Of a DNA stretch of 11,082 bases, positions 1 to 5,442 are shown in pieces (positions within the stretch are counted from its first letter, which is position 1; each line of letters starts with the position of its first letter). The DNA is from JBBQKI01 sp038326725 (GTDB taxonomy: Bacteria; Bacteroidota; Bacteroidia; Flavobacteriales; Flavobacteriaceae): positions 1 through 11,082 of the forward strand of contig JBBQKI010000053.1 of assembly GCA_038326725.1 (NCBI GenBank). Reading direction: 5' to 3'. The notes below the pieces were generated by a model. The model made no database searches and was not told the DNA's origin. It was given only the letters and a program-made list of their open reading frames with translations. The translations under genes and the position numbers were made by a program.

Positions 1-123
1 CATAACAATCCTGTAAAGGCAGGCTTAGTTACTGAGCCTTGGGAATGGAAACACAGTAGTGCTAGAAATTATGCCGAGCTGGATGCGGTTATTCCTATTG
101 ATGAGATTGGATTTCTTGGATGA
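1..123 (+). CDS. REP-associated tyrosine transposase (RAYT, Y1_Tnp/IS200-like), 3' end only
   Basis: The reading frame is open from the left edge to TGA at 121-123 and encodes 40 residues. It contains HNNPVKAGLV followed by a W-x-W-K-H-S-S-A-R-N-Y stretch, which is the typical C-terminal signature of RAYT / Y1 transposases (HUH-type single-strand nucleases related to IS200/IS605). The catalytic HUH and Tyr residues would lie upstream, outside the window. An inverted pair of REP-like hairpins follows 33 bases after the stop, which is the usual association for RAYTs: they recognise and probably mobilise or maintain such palindromes. The family call is confident from the C-terminal motif; activity cannot be judged from a fragment. 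Confidence 0.85.
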   Translation, partial: HNNPVKAGLVTEPWEWKHSSARNYAELDAVIPIDEIGFLG

Positions 124-156
124 AGTATTAGCTTCTTTTGAAATTTTGTTTTTGAA

Positions 157-255
157 CGCTAGCGCGAGCGTCTCGCTCGTGCCGTCACAGTTTAGAAATT
201 AATAGCTTGGAGAACTAGCATTGCGGAGGACACGGGCGAGACGCTCGCGCCAGCG
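157..255. repeat. Inverted pair of REP-like hairpins next to the RAYT gene
   Basis: The 25-base arm at 157-181 matches the reverse complement of 231-255 at 23 of 25 positions, with a 49-base spacer. Each arm is also its own hairpin: in the first, GCGCGAGCG pairs with CGCTCGTGC around a TCT loop with one G-T wobble. Two such units in opposite orientation beside a RAYT gene match the BIME arrangement known for REP elements. The arms are far more GC-rich than the surrounding DNA. Confidence 0.85.
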
Positions 256-272
256 GGGGATGATCCATTGTT

Positions 273-388
273 TTGTCTATTTCTTCAATTGCCGTTTTAA
301 ATTTACGACTGGCTTAATAATAGTTTCTTGCAACACCCTCTTTAAACGTGTTTATTCTTTCTTCAAAATTGGTACTATCCACATTTTG
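273..388 (-). pseudogene. Decayed DUF2130 C-terminal fragment (copy A)
   Basis: This 116-base stretch aligns without gaps to 2129-2244 inside the intact DUF2130 gene, with 102 of 116 identical bases by hand count. On the minus strand it reads QNVDSTNFEERINTFKEG, VARNYY, stop, ASRKFKTAIEEIDK, matching intact residues about 356-394. A leucine codon TTA has become the stop TAA, so it is not translated through. No other part of the DUF2130 gene is found beside it. It ends seven bases short of the stop codon of the small ORF at 395-571. Confidence 0.85.
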
Positions 389-394
389 TAGTGC

Positions 395-571
395 TTACTC
401 GCTTTGTAGCTTTGAACTTTGTTTTCGCAAATATTCCTTGATTTCATCAAAACTCATTCCTTTCAAGTCATTTGAAATTTTATCCTTGATTTTCCGAAAC
501 GTTTTAACCGTGTCGAACCCGCCTGCCGGACGGGCTGGTTCCTTTTTCTGATTTTCTTCTTTAGTTTTCAT
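395..571 (-). CDS. Small orphan antitoxin-like protein, 58 aa, paralogue of the PIN antitoxin
   Basis: ATG at 571-569, TAA at 397-395. After a charged N-terminus the protein carries GFDTVKTFRKIKDKIS, then a D-L-K-G-M-S segment and DEIKEYLRK. This lines up with GFDAVKFAREQKDKLS...EEIIAYFKK in the antitoxin at 1130-1288, so the two are paralogues. Residues 12-18 (PARPAGG) have no counterpart there and are encoded by a GC-rich palindromic element. No PIN or RelE partner gene sits beside it: the flanks are two DUF2130 fragments (575-681 and 273-388). It may be an orphan or decoy antitoxin left after toxin loss. Whether it is expressed is unknown. Confidence 0.6.
   Translation of the reverse strand: MKTKEENQKKEPARPAGGFDTVKTFRKIKDKISNDLKGMSFDEIKEYLRKQSSKLQSE
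518..534. repeat. GC-rich palindromic element inside the orphan antitoxin ORF
   Basis: CCCGCCTGCCGGACGGG has CCCG/CGGG outer arms with one mismatched step inside. It keeps the reading frame open and adds the residues PARPAGG. It shares the word CGCCTGCC with the palindrome at 1101-1120 and resembles dispersed CCTGCC-type palindromes common in flavobacterial genomes. Confidence 0.55.
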
Positions 572-574
572 AAT

Positions 575-681
575 CGACTGGCTAATTCATAATTTTTAGC
601 AAAGCCCGTTTTTAAATACATTTATCTTTTCTTCAAAATCGGGACTATCCACGTTTTGATTTTTCAGTAAACTTAGTTCTG
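575..681 (-). pseudogene. Decayed DUF2130 C-terminal fragment (copy B)
   Basis: It matches 2162-2267 of the intact DUF2130 gene with one extra base. On the minus strand it reads ELSLLKNQNVDSPDFEEKIN, then VFKNG, where the extra base shifts the frame before GFAKNYELASR. It covers intact residues about 349-384 and so overlaps in content with copy A (about 356-394). The two are therefore separate duplicates, not two halves of one gene. Its right end abuts the stop codon of the ORF at 686-856 and its left end the start codon of the ORF at 395-571. Confidence 0.8.
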
Positions 682-685
682 GTTT

Positions 686-856
686 TTATCCGGTTGCTAG
701 TGGTTTTTTCTTTTTTGTTGAACCTGGTTTTTTCGTTATTGGTTCAGATAATTTATTTTTCTTTTCATTAAAGTATTTCGCTAGAGCTAACTCCTCTTCT
801 TTTGTTAGTGAACCTTGTCCTCCAATATAATCGGTTTCTTTTATTTGCTTTTTCAT
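686..856 (-). CDS. Small basic hypothetical protein, 56 aa
   Basis: ATG at 856-854, TAA at 688-686. The protein begins MKKQIKETDYIGGQGSLTKE, continues with an acidic-to-basic helix (EEELALAKYFNEKK), and ends in a lysine-rich tail with KKPGSTKKKKP. The aromatic-glycine motif plus helix gives an organised, protein-like composition despite the short length, but I do not recognise a family. It lies among toxin-antitoxin debris and directly upstream of DUF2130 fragment B, so an antitoxin-type role is possible but only inferred. Confidence 0.45.
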   Translation of the reverse strand: MKKQIKETDYIGGQGSLTKEEELALAKYFNEKKNKLSEPITKKPGSTKKKKPLATG

Positions 857-941
857 CTGTTCAAATTTATTGTTTTTTAAAGGTCAGATGGAATGCCCTT
901 TGAACATATCGGTTGGTTTGATAAATGCGTTAATGGGCATT

Positions 942-1133
942 TCATGCGTCCAGATTTTTAAAATATTTATCTATCAATTTTATGGCAGATTTTGTTTCAA
1001 TTATCATAACACGTCCACCAAAATGAAATGCACCAAGTGTTTTTTCATAATGTTTTTTAATTCGGAAGGGATTAACGTTCCTCGTGTTTGAGCCGTTGCG
1101 CCTGCCTGTCGGCAGACAGGTAAATGGTGTCAC
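942..1133 (-). pseudogene. Unrecognised short coding remnant downstream of the PIN antitoxin
   Basis: The minus-strand frame opens with GTG at 1133, overlapping the antitoxin stop, and ends with TGA at 944-942. The first residues come from the palindrome at 1101-1120 and look non-coding. From about residue 22 the frame looks genuine: NPFRIKKHYEKTLGAFHFGG, then RVMIIETKSAIKLIDKYFKN. I do not recognise the family. It may be the tail of a gene whose 5' part was replaced. A further short frame begins at about 935 (MPINAFIKPTDMFKG) and stops after 18 codons, in phase with the ORF at 686-856, which also suggests decay. Confidence 0.35.
1101..1120. repeat. 20-base near-perfect palindrome downstream of the PIN antitoxin
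   Basis: CCTGCCTGTCGGCAGACAGG folds into ten paired positions with one C-A mismatch and one G-T wobble. It lies ten bases beyond the antitoxin stop on the minus strand. It could act as a transcript-end hairpin but lacks a U-run, and resembles dispersed palindromes of flavobacteria. Confidence 0.6.
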
Positions 1134-1288
1134 GCACTAGGCTTTATCCGACTTTCTAATCGCACTTTTTTGAAATATGCGATAATTTCCTCTTTAGTCA
1201 TTTTTGCTAATTCAGCGCTCAATTTGTCTTTCTGTTCACGCGCAAATTTGACTGCATCAAATCCTTTTTTTGTTTTAGTTTCACTCAT
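1130..1288 (-). CDS. Antitoxin of the PIN-toxin module, 52 aa
   Basis: ATG at 1288-1286, TGA at 1132-1130. The protein starts MSETKTKKGFDAVKFAREQK and continues with D-K-L-S-A-E-L-A-K-M-T and EEIIAYFKK. The GFDAVKxxREQ...M(T/S)xEEIxxYF pattern is, as I recall it, typical of small antitoxins paired with this PIN subfamily. It begins 36 bases after the toxin stop in the same direction, so the order is toxin then antitoxin, the reverse of the common VapBC layout. No ribbon-helix-helix or AbrB motif is obvious in the short N-terminus, so DNA binding is uncertain. Its role would be to bind and inhibit the PIN RNase. The paralogue at 395-571 supports that the frame is real. Confidence 0.7.
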   Translation of the reverse strand: MSETKTKKGFDAVKFAREQKDKLSAELAKMTKEEIIAYFKKVRLESRIKPSA

Positions 1289-1324
1289 AACTTTAGTATT
1301 TGTTTTTTGGAATTTGTGAACCTT

Positions 1325-1789
1325 TCAGGTTTCATATTTCATTAAATCTCTTGGAGAGCGAATTTCCAATTGTTTATATCCATTTTTAATGTTGATAGAA
1401 TTGTAACCACGTATGCGCTCAATGTTTACGATATGCTTAAAATTCCAACTCAAGAGCAAATCGGCTCTACTTATAGTTGCAAGTGCAATATGCAGACAAT
1501 CTGCATAACTTGTTTGTCCGACAACTTTTTCATTTATATATTTCATAGCCAAGTCCACTGCGTCATCATCTTCGTCAAGAAATTCTGTGTATTCGCTTTT
1601 TAATTCTGTAATGAGTTTTATAATTTTTTCAGGTGCTTGTTCAAGTTCTCGCTGTAAAACAGCCGAAAGTAAGACTCTAAATTCCCCATTATTGATTCTC
1701 TCGAAAAGTGGTTTAGTGAATTCTTCAAATTCCTTGTCATAATATCCGCCGAAAACTGAAGTGTCAAAATAAATCCGCTGTTTTTTCAT
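1325..1789 (-). CDS. PIN-domain RNase toxin, VapC-like
   Basis: 154 residues, ATG at 1789. The N-terminus IYFDTSVFGGYYD gives the first catalytic Asp (D9). QRELEQAP holds a conserved acidic residue (E48), YADCLHIALAT gives D97, and SRADLLLSWNFKHIVN gives D110 with the subfamily SWNFKH motif, in which the usual fourth acid is Asn116. These are the acidic residues that bind Mg2+/Mn2+ in PIN ribonucleases. VapC-type toxins cleave tRNA or rRNA and stop growth when the antitoxin is lost. The length is normal for a single PIN domain. The likely antitoxin gene follows at 1130-1288. I found no clear promoter; a palindrome at 1911-1926 lies about 120 bases upstream. Confidence 0.85.
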   Translation of the reverse strand: MKKQRIYFDTSVFGGYYDKEFEEFTKPLFERINNGEFRVLLSAVLQRELEQAPEKIIKLITELKSEYTEFLDEDDDAVDLAMKYINEKVVGQTSYADCLHIALATISRADLLLSWNFKHIVNIERIRGYNSINIKNGYKQLEIRSPRDLMKYET

Positions 1790-1910
1790 TTTATAAATTT
1801 ACAAAATTCAGCGATATGTTAAATTGTATGAGGATGTTTTTCGCCTTGTTTCTAACTCACAAATATGCGCAAGTGCATTTTAAAAGATATTTCAAAGTAA
1901 AACACCTCCA

Positions 1911-1926
1911 TTACGGAAAACCGTAA
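1911..1926. promoter_or_regulatory. Perfect palindrome TTACGG-AAAA-CCGTAA, possible operator
   Basis: Six-base arms around a four-base spacer, in the 176-base gap between the DUF2130 stop and the PIN toxin start. A close relative (18 of 20 bases identical with flanks) lies at 4057-4072, upstream of the TPR lipoprotein gene. Position upstream of two minus-strand genes suggests a protein-binding site. No U-run follows, so a terminator is less likely. The rest of the gap (1790-1965) shows nothing else I can name. Confidence 0.4.
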
Positions 1927-1965
1927 AGCAAAAAATTAATTACACTTATTTAGGCGGTCAATAAT

Positions 1966-3309
1966 TTATTCCCCCTTACCCGAAAGCCCATCAAATTTTG
2001 CTTTCATAGTAGGGTTTCCGTGGGTTAATTTTTTAATGGTTAAATCATCCGCTTTGTTATTGGCCAAGCGTAAATTGTTCTCCGAAGATAACAAGGCATC
2101 TTTTGTTTTTTGAAGATGACTAATGGTCTTGTCTATTTCATCAATAGCAGTTTTAAATTTACGACTCGCTAAATCATAATTTCTTGCAAAGCCCTCCTTA
2201 AACGTGTTTATACTTTCCTCAAAATTGGTAATGTCCACATTTTGGTTTTTTATTAAACTTAGCTCTGCTTTATATTGCATTGCATTCATTGCTGCATTGC
2301 GAAGCAGGGTAATAATGGGAATGAAAAATTGAGGCCGCACCACGTACATTTTTTTAAATTTATACCCTACATCAACTATTCCTGTGTTATAGAATTCATT
2401 TTCGGCTTCAAGTAAAGAAACCAGCACTGCATATTCACATTTCTTTTCTATTCGGTCTTTGTCCAGTTTTGCAAAAAAATCATCATTCCTTTTTTTTGTA
2501 GCAGTATCGTCATTCTCATTTTTCATTTCGAACATAATTGAAATGATTTCATTGCCAGCTTCATCGGTTTCCCTATAAATAAAATCGCCTTTGTTGCCAC
2601 CTCTTGCATCGTTATCTTTTTCAAAATAGGCATTTTGAAAAGCTGTTGCCCGCAGTTTATTGAACTCTGCTTCACAATGCTGTTCCAAGGTTTCGCCAAT
2701 CATTTTTGTGGAAAGCTTTTGCTTAAAGTCTTTTAAGCGTTCAATATCCTCATCTTTCATTTTGATGATTTCGTCCTTTACCTTGAGCTTATCAGAAAAT
2801 TTCTCGTTTATGGATTTTTCAAGTAACTGTGTCTCCGTTTCTTTTATTTTTAAATCACTGGCAAGATTATCACGTTCTTTTTCAATTGCCCTAATAGCCT
2901 CTCCAACGGTTAGTTTCTTGTCTATCTCTGCATTCTGTATTTTGGATTTCATATCAGAAATCTCCGCTTCTTTCTTAGCTAATTGCTCCGCAAGTGAGCG
3001 TTCACTTTGCGATTTCAATGCAGAGATTTCCTTTTCTTTCTCGGCCAATTTCTCGGCAAGGTCACAATCACTTTTAGCTTTTAACACCGTTAGCTCATGA
3101 TCCTTTTTTGCAAGTTGGTCTTGCAATGAATTTTTTATGTTGGCTTCTGCGAGCTTTACCGCATTTACCTTTTCGTTTTCAGCAAGAGCCAGACGTTTGT
3201 TTAAATCGTGTTCAAATTGATGATCGCGTACTTGCTTAAGTAAATCAGCAAATCCAGCTTCATCAACTTTAAAGGCTTTTTTGCAATTGGGACATATTAT
3301 TTCGTTCAT
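1966..3309 (-). CDS. DUF2130 protein: zinc-knuckle, long coiled coil, PD-(D/E)XK nuclease-like domain
   Basis: 447 residues, ATG at 3309. Residues 1-12 hold a CPNC knuckle. Residues about 30-200 are a charged coiled coil with imperfect repeats (LAEKLAEKEKEISALKSQSE, then LAEQLAKKEAEISDMKS). Residues about 203-340 form the conserved DUF2130 block: GETLEQHCEAEF, KGDFIYRE and SIMFEMKNEN. D242, E261 and K263 fit a PD-(D/E)XK site, with E206 or E210 on the preceding helix, so DNA cleavage is a family-based inference. Residues 370-410 are a second helical region. No substrate or pathway is established. The segment encoding residues about 349-394 recurs as debris at 273-388 and 575-681. The gene starts 28 bases after the TPR pseudogene stop and may share its transcript. 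Confidence 0.85.
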   Translation of the reverse strand: MNEIICPNCKKAFKVDEAGFADLLKQVRDHQFEHDLNKRLALAENEKVNAVKLAEANIKNSLQDQLAKKDHELTVLKAKSDCDLAEKLAEKEKEISALKSQSERSLAEQLAKKEAEISDMKSKIQNAEIDKKLTVGEAIRAIEKERDNLASDLKIKETETQLLEKSINEKFSDKLKVKDEIIKMKDEDIERLKDFKQKLSTKMIGETLEQHCEAEFNKLRATAFQNAYFEKDNDARGGNKGDFIYRETDEAGNEIISIMFEMKNENDDTATKKRNDDFFAKLDKDRIEKKCEYAVLVSLLEAENEFYNTGIVDVGYKFKKMYVVRPQFFIPIITLLRNAAMNAMQYKAELSLIKNQNVDITNFEESINTFKEGFARNYDLASRKFKTAIDEIDKTISHLQKTKDALLSSENNLRLANNKADDLTIKKLTHGNPTMKAKFDGLSGKGE

Positions 3310-3337
3310 TTTTTTTTTGTTTTGTTGGGCCTAGTTT

Positions 3338-3976
3338 TTATCCGCTACAATATTCATTCAATTCTGAAATGTCCGTTTCGAATTTTGGATATTTTTCTAA
3401 TATCTTTAGTTCTTCCGCTTTTTGTTTGTCGGCACAGGCTTTTTCTTTAAAATCTGTCGCTTTATAGATTAGAGCTCTAGTTTTAAATGAAATTGAGTTG
3501 TCTGGTGCTTCATCAATAGATTTGTTGATATCCATTAATGCCTTTTCGTAATCTTTAATCAGAAAATAAACATAACTTCTATGTTCATAGGAATAAGGGT
3601 TTGGATTTACAACAAGTTCTGCGGTATAGTCAGAAATAGCTTTATCATATTGTTTTAATTTTTGATAAGCAAAACCACGATTGGTTCTAGCTGTATGCAT
3701 ACTTGGCTTTAAAGAAATTGCTCTTGTAAAATCTAGTATACATTCTTAATACCTCAAATCCATTTCACGTGCATAGCCACGATTAAAGTATAAATCTGCA
3801 TTGTTAGGGTATAAAGTAATTAATAGAGTTAGCTTTTCTTCAGCTTGTTTCCATTGTTCATTTTTAATAAGTTCTTGTGCTTCATCAAAAATATCATTTG
3901 GTTTAGCTGTGGTTTGTTTTTTTGCGCCACAGCTAATAAATAAAATTGAAATTGTAATAATTAATGTATTCCTCAT
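3338..3976 (-). pseudogene. TPR-repeat lipoprotein gene with one in-frame stop
   Basis: ATG at 3976 gives MRNTLIITISILFISCGAKK, a lipoprotein signal with Cys16 in a lipobox (F-I-S-C). An ATG 18 codons further upstream adds an unlikely leader. Residues 25-75 and 80-200 are tetratricopeptide-like helices (EQWKQAEEKLTLLITLYPNN; YDKAISDYTAELVVNPNPYS; YEKALMDINKSIDEAPDNS). Codon 77 is TAA (3748-3746). The same frame continues directly with ECILDFTRAISLKPS and a full TPR tail to TAA at 3340-3338, so a single base change explains the break. Translation would yield only the signal and about one repeat unless an internal start (ATG at 3700) is used. Intact homologues would be outer-membrane scaffolds; no partner is known here. 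Confidence 0.8.
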
Positions 3977-4000
3977 TTTTTTTAAATGGTTATTTAATTT

Positions 4001-4016
4001 CTCACACGAGTGCGAG
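4001..4016. repeat. Small inverted repeat in the TPR gene leader
   Basis: CTCACAC and GTGCGAG flank a GA spacer, pairing with one G-T wobble. It lies 25 bases upstream of the TPR lipoprotein ATG, where it could form an mRNA hairpin or a binding site. No further support. Confidence 0.3.
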
Positions 4017-4056
4017 AGTTTTAAATTCAAATTTAAATCAAATTAAAATTCCTTCA

Positions 4057-4072
4057 TTGCGAAAAACCGTAA
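4057..4072. promoter_or_regulatory. Degenerate copy of the TTACGG-AAAA-CCGTAA motif
   Basis: TTGCGAAAAACCGTAA differs at two positions from the palindrome at 1911-1926, and the flanking CA and AG bases are also shared. It lies about 80 bases upstream of the TPR lipoprotein start. Possible operator shared by two minus-strand units. Confidence 0.35.
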
Positions 4073-4107
4073 AGGAATAAAGGGGAGAATAATCAAATAT
4101 AATAATT

Positions 4108-4175
4108 AGCAATGAACAATTGCTTTATGCTTTAAGTTGATTTGTTGAATTGTTTAATTGGTGAATAGGTGAATA
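4108..4175. repeat. Degenerate heptamer repeat between HutD and the TPR gene
   Basis: From 4108 successive seven-base units read AGCAATG, AACAATT, GCTTTAT, GCTTTAA, GTTGATT. From 4136 the step changes mostly to eight (GTTGATT, GTTGAAT, GTTTAAT, GTGAATA, GTGAATA). The tract ends eight bases before the HutD stop codon. Confidence 0.55.
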
Positions 4176-4182
4176 TGCAAGA

Positions 4183-4761
4183 CTAACTGATTTCCACAAC
4201 TACAATCCCAAAAGCTTCAGGGCTTTTAATAAAAATTGAAGCAACGTTGCCATCTTCTATAACCAGTAGGTTTCCTGTTTCCAGAATATATTTTTCATTG
4301 TTAAGCTGCAAATGGATAGTGCCGGAAGTTGGGTATAAAAACAAAGTCTTACACGCCTTTTTAGGTTTTAGGGTATAACTGCTATTTGCTCCCATCGTTA
4401 CATGATATAACTCGCTTTGCTGCTCGCCGTTGGTCATAACATTAAAATCGGTGCAAGTGCCTACAGCGGTGGTTTTCCAATCTCCATTAAAAGTATCCAC
4501 ATCAAAAGGTTTGAGATGCTTGCTGTATTGGCCTTCATGGGTAATGGTGATTTCTCCCTCCAAAATTATAAGTTTACGATGTACACCTGGCAAGGCCGTG
4601 AATGTTGATTCCGCAACTTCTACTTTAGCGGTGCTTATTCTTAGTTTAAAATTTCGCTCGGCATAAGAGGCATTTGCTGGGAATATATAAAGTTGGGTAC
4701 TGTTTCCGCCAGACCATTTACTGGTAAGGAAATGCTGAAGTGTGAGGATTGATGGTTTCAA
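4183..4761 (-). CDS. HutD/Ves-family cupin-like protein
   Basis: About 192 residues with the HutD/Ves signatures in order: KWSGGNSTQLYIFP (about 15-28), AERNFKLRISTAKVE (34-48), FTALPGVHRKLIILEGE (54-70), and FNGDWKTTAVGTCTDFNVM (91-109). The fold is a double-stranded beta-helix. HutD is linked to histidine utilisation and Ves to a stress response, but the biochemical role is not settled and no hut genes are here. The start is unusual: no ATG is in frame. TTG at 4761 gives MKPSILTLQHFLTSKW, the best match to the family N-terminus; TTG at 4788 would add nine residues. It lies 62 bases after the parE stop, possibly on the same transcript. Confidence 0.8.
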   Translation of the reverse strand: MKPSILTLQHFLTSKWSGGNSTQLYIFPANASYAERNFKLRISTAKVEVAESTFTALPGVHRKLIILEGEITITHEGQYSKHLKPFDVDTFNGDWKTTAVGTCTDFNVMTNGEQQSELYHVTMGANSSYTLKPKKACKTLFLYPTSGTIHLQLNNEKYILETGNLLVIEDGNVASIFIKSPEAFGIVVVEIS

Positions 4762-4787
4762 AGGGTGGAATGGTGTTGATGAGAACA

Positions 4788-4822
4788 AGCAATTGCTTAT
4801 AGCAATTTGTTTTTAGTTTTTT
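4788..4822. repeat. Degenerate heptamer repeat between parE and HutD genes
   Basis: Seven-base units from 4788: AGCAATT, GCTTATA, then GCAATTT, and two G-plus-T-run units ending at 4822, two bases before the parE stop codon. The left end meets the alternative TTG start of the HutD gene. Confidence 0.5.
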
Positions 4823-4823
4823 A

Positions 4824-5123
4824 TTACAGTCGGTTTTTAATATCCATTCGCTGGTGAAGAATTCTAACGATTTCTACACTTTCATTTTCTTCTTTTCTGT
4901 AGAAAATCAGGTGCGATTTAATTTTGGTCACTCTATAATTTTTTCGAGTTTGTGCTGCTGATTTTCCAGTCATAAAGTTGTCAGCGGTAAACTCAATTTC
5001 TCCAATTATCAAGTCGTAATATCTGTCCGCTTGCTCTTTTGTCCATTTGTTTAAGGTATAAAGCCAAATTTTGTCCAAATCTTCAATCGCTTGTTGACTT
5101 ATGCGATATTTGTTTGTACTCAT
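4824..5123 (-). CDS. parE: ParE/RelE-superfamily toxin
   Basis: 99 residues, ATG at 5123 overlapping the antitoxin stop by four bases (ATGA). The N-terminus YRISQQAIEDLDKIWLYTLN and C-terminus VEIVRILHQRMDIKNRL are classic ParE: an N-terminal helical hairpin that wraps the antitoxin, a central strand region with the KSHLIFYRK segment, and a terminal ILHQRMD strand. ParE toxins poison DNA gyrase; RelE relatives cleave mRNA on the ribosome. The HQRMD ending and the ParD-type partner favour ParE. Length is normal and no damage is seen. Translational coupling to the antitoxin keeps antitoxin in excess. Confidence 0.9.
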   Translation of the reverse strand: MSTNKYRISQQAIEDLDKIWLYTLNKWTKEQADRYYDLIIGEIEFTADNFMTGKSAAQTRKNYRVTKIKSHLIFYRKEENESVEIVRILHQRMDIKNRL

Positions 5124-5362
5124 AAGTGTTGGCGATGTAGTTCTTTCAAGTGCTCTTGTGGGTCGAAGTTTTCAACAAATCCACTTTTTTCTCCTATTTC
5201 AAGAGCTTTGATGAGTTCTCTTTCTTTTTTTTCTTCACTTTCCAACATTCGCAGTGCAGAACGAATTACTTCGCTAACAGAACTATATCTGCCAGATTTT
5301 ACCTCATCAGCAATGAATTGCTCAAAATGATTTCCGAGTGATATTGATGTGTTTTTTCCCAT
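5120..5362 (-). CDS. parD: ParD-family ribbon-helix-helix antitoxin
   Basis: 80 residues, ATG at 5362. Residues 4-40 (TSISLGNHFEQFIADEVKSG, RYSSVSEVIRSALRML) are the ribbon-helix-helix DNA-binding domain of ParD/CC2985 antitoxins. The acidic C-terminal part, with FVENFDPQEHLKELHRQ, is the toxin-binding tail. It is the first gene of the parDE operon, overlaps parE by four bases, and should repress the operon through the palindrome at 5386-5400. All features of an intact module are present. Confidence 0.9.
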   Translation of the reverse strand: MGKNTSISLGNHFEQFIADEVKSGRYSSVSEVIRSALRMLESEEKKERELIKALEIGEKSGFVENFDPQEHLKELHRQHL

Positions 5363-5379
5363 TTTTGCTATCTTTTATT

Positions 5380-5410
5380 CAAATATACCAAAACTTGGTA
5401 ACGCGTCAAA
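5380..5410 (-). promoter_or_regulatory. Bacteroidota-type promoter of parDE
   Basis: On the minus strand TTTG (5410-5407) is followed after exactly 19 bases by TATATTTG (5387-5380), matching the Bacteroidota consensus TTTG, 19-20 nt, TAnnTTTG for the -33 and -7 boxes. Transcription would start at about 5373-5375, leaving a leader of about 11-13 bases before parD. Confidence 0.75.
5386..5400. promoter_or_regulatory. Operator palindrome in the parDE promoter
   Basis: TACCAA-AAC-TTGGTA is a perfect six-base inverted repeat with a three-base centre. It lies between the -33 and -7 boxes and overlaps the first two bases of the -7 box, so ParD bound here would block RNA polymerase. Binding by ParD is inferred from position. 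Confidence 0.65.
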
Positions 5411-5442
5411 ATTATATATTACCTGCGTAAATTTTTTAATAA

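Noticed and set aside
273..856. An integron-like cassette array (small ORFs separated by repeats)
   Set aside because: The repeated segments are clear DUF2130 coding debris, lack attC-type paired core sites and hairpin structure, and no integron integrase is present.
1101..1120. Intrinsic terminator of the PIN module
   Set aside because: The hairpin is good but no U-run follows on the minus strand, and it resembles dispersed palindromes.
2660..3100. Plus-strand open frame of 146 codons
   Set aside because: It lies opposite the coiled-coil part of DUF2130, and its Ser/Phe-rich product mirrors that gene's codons.
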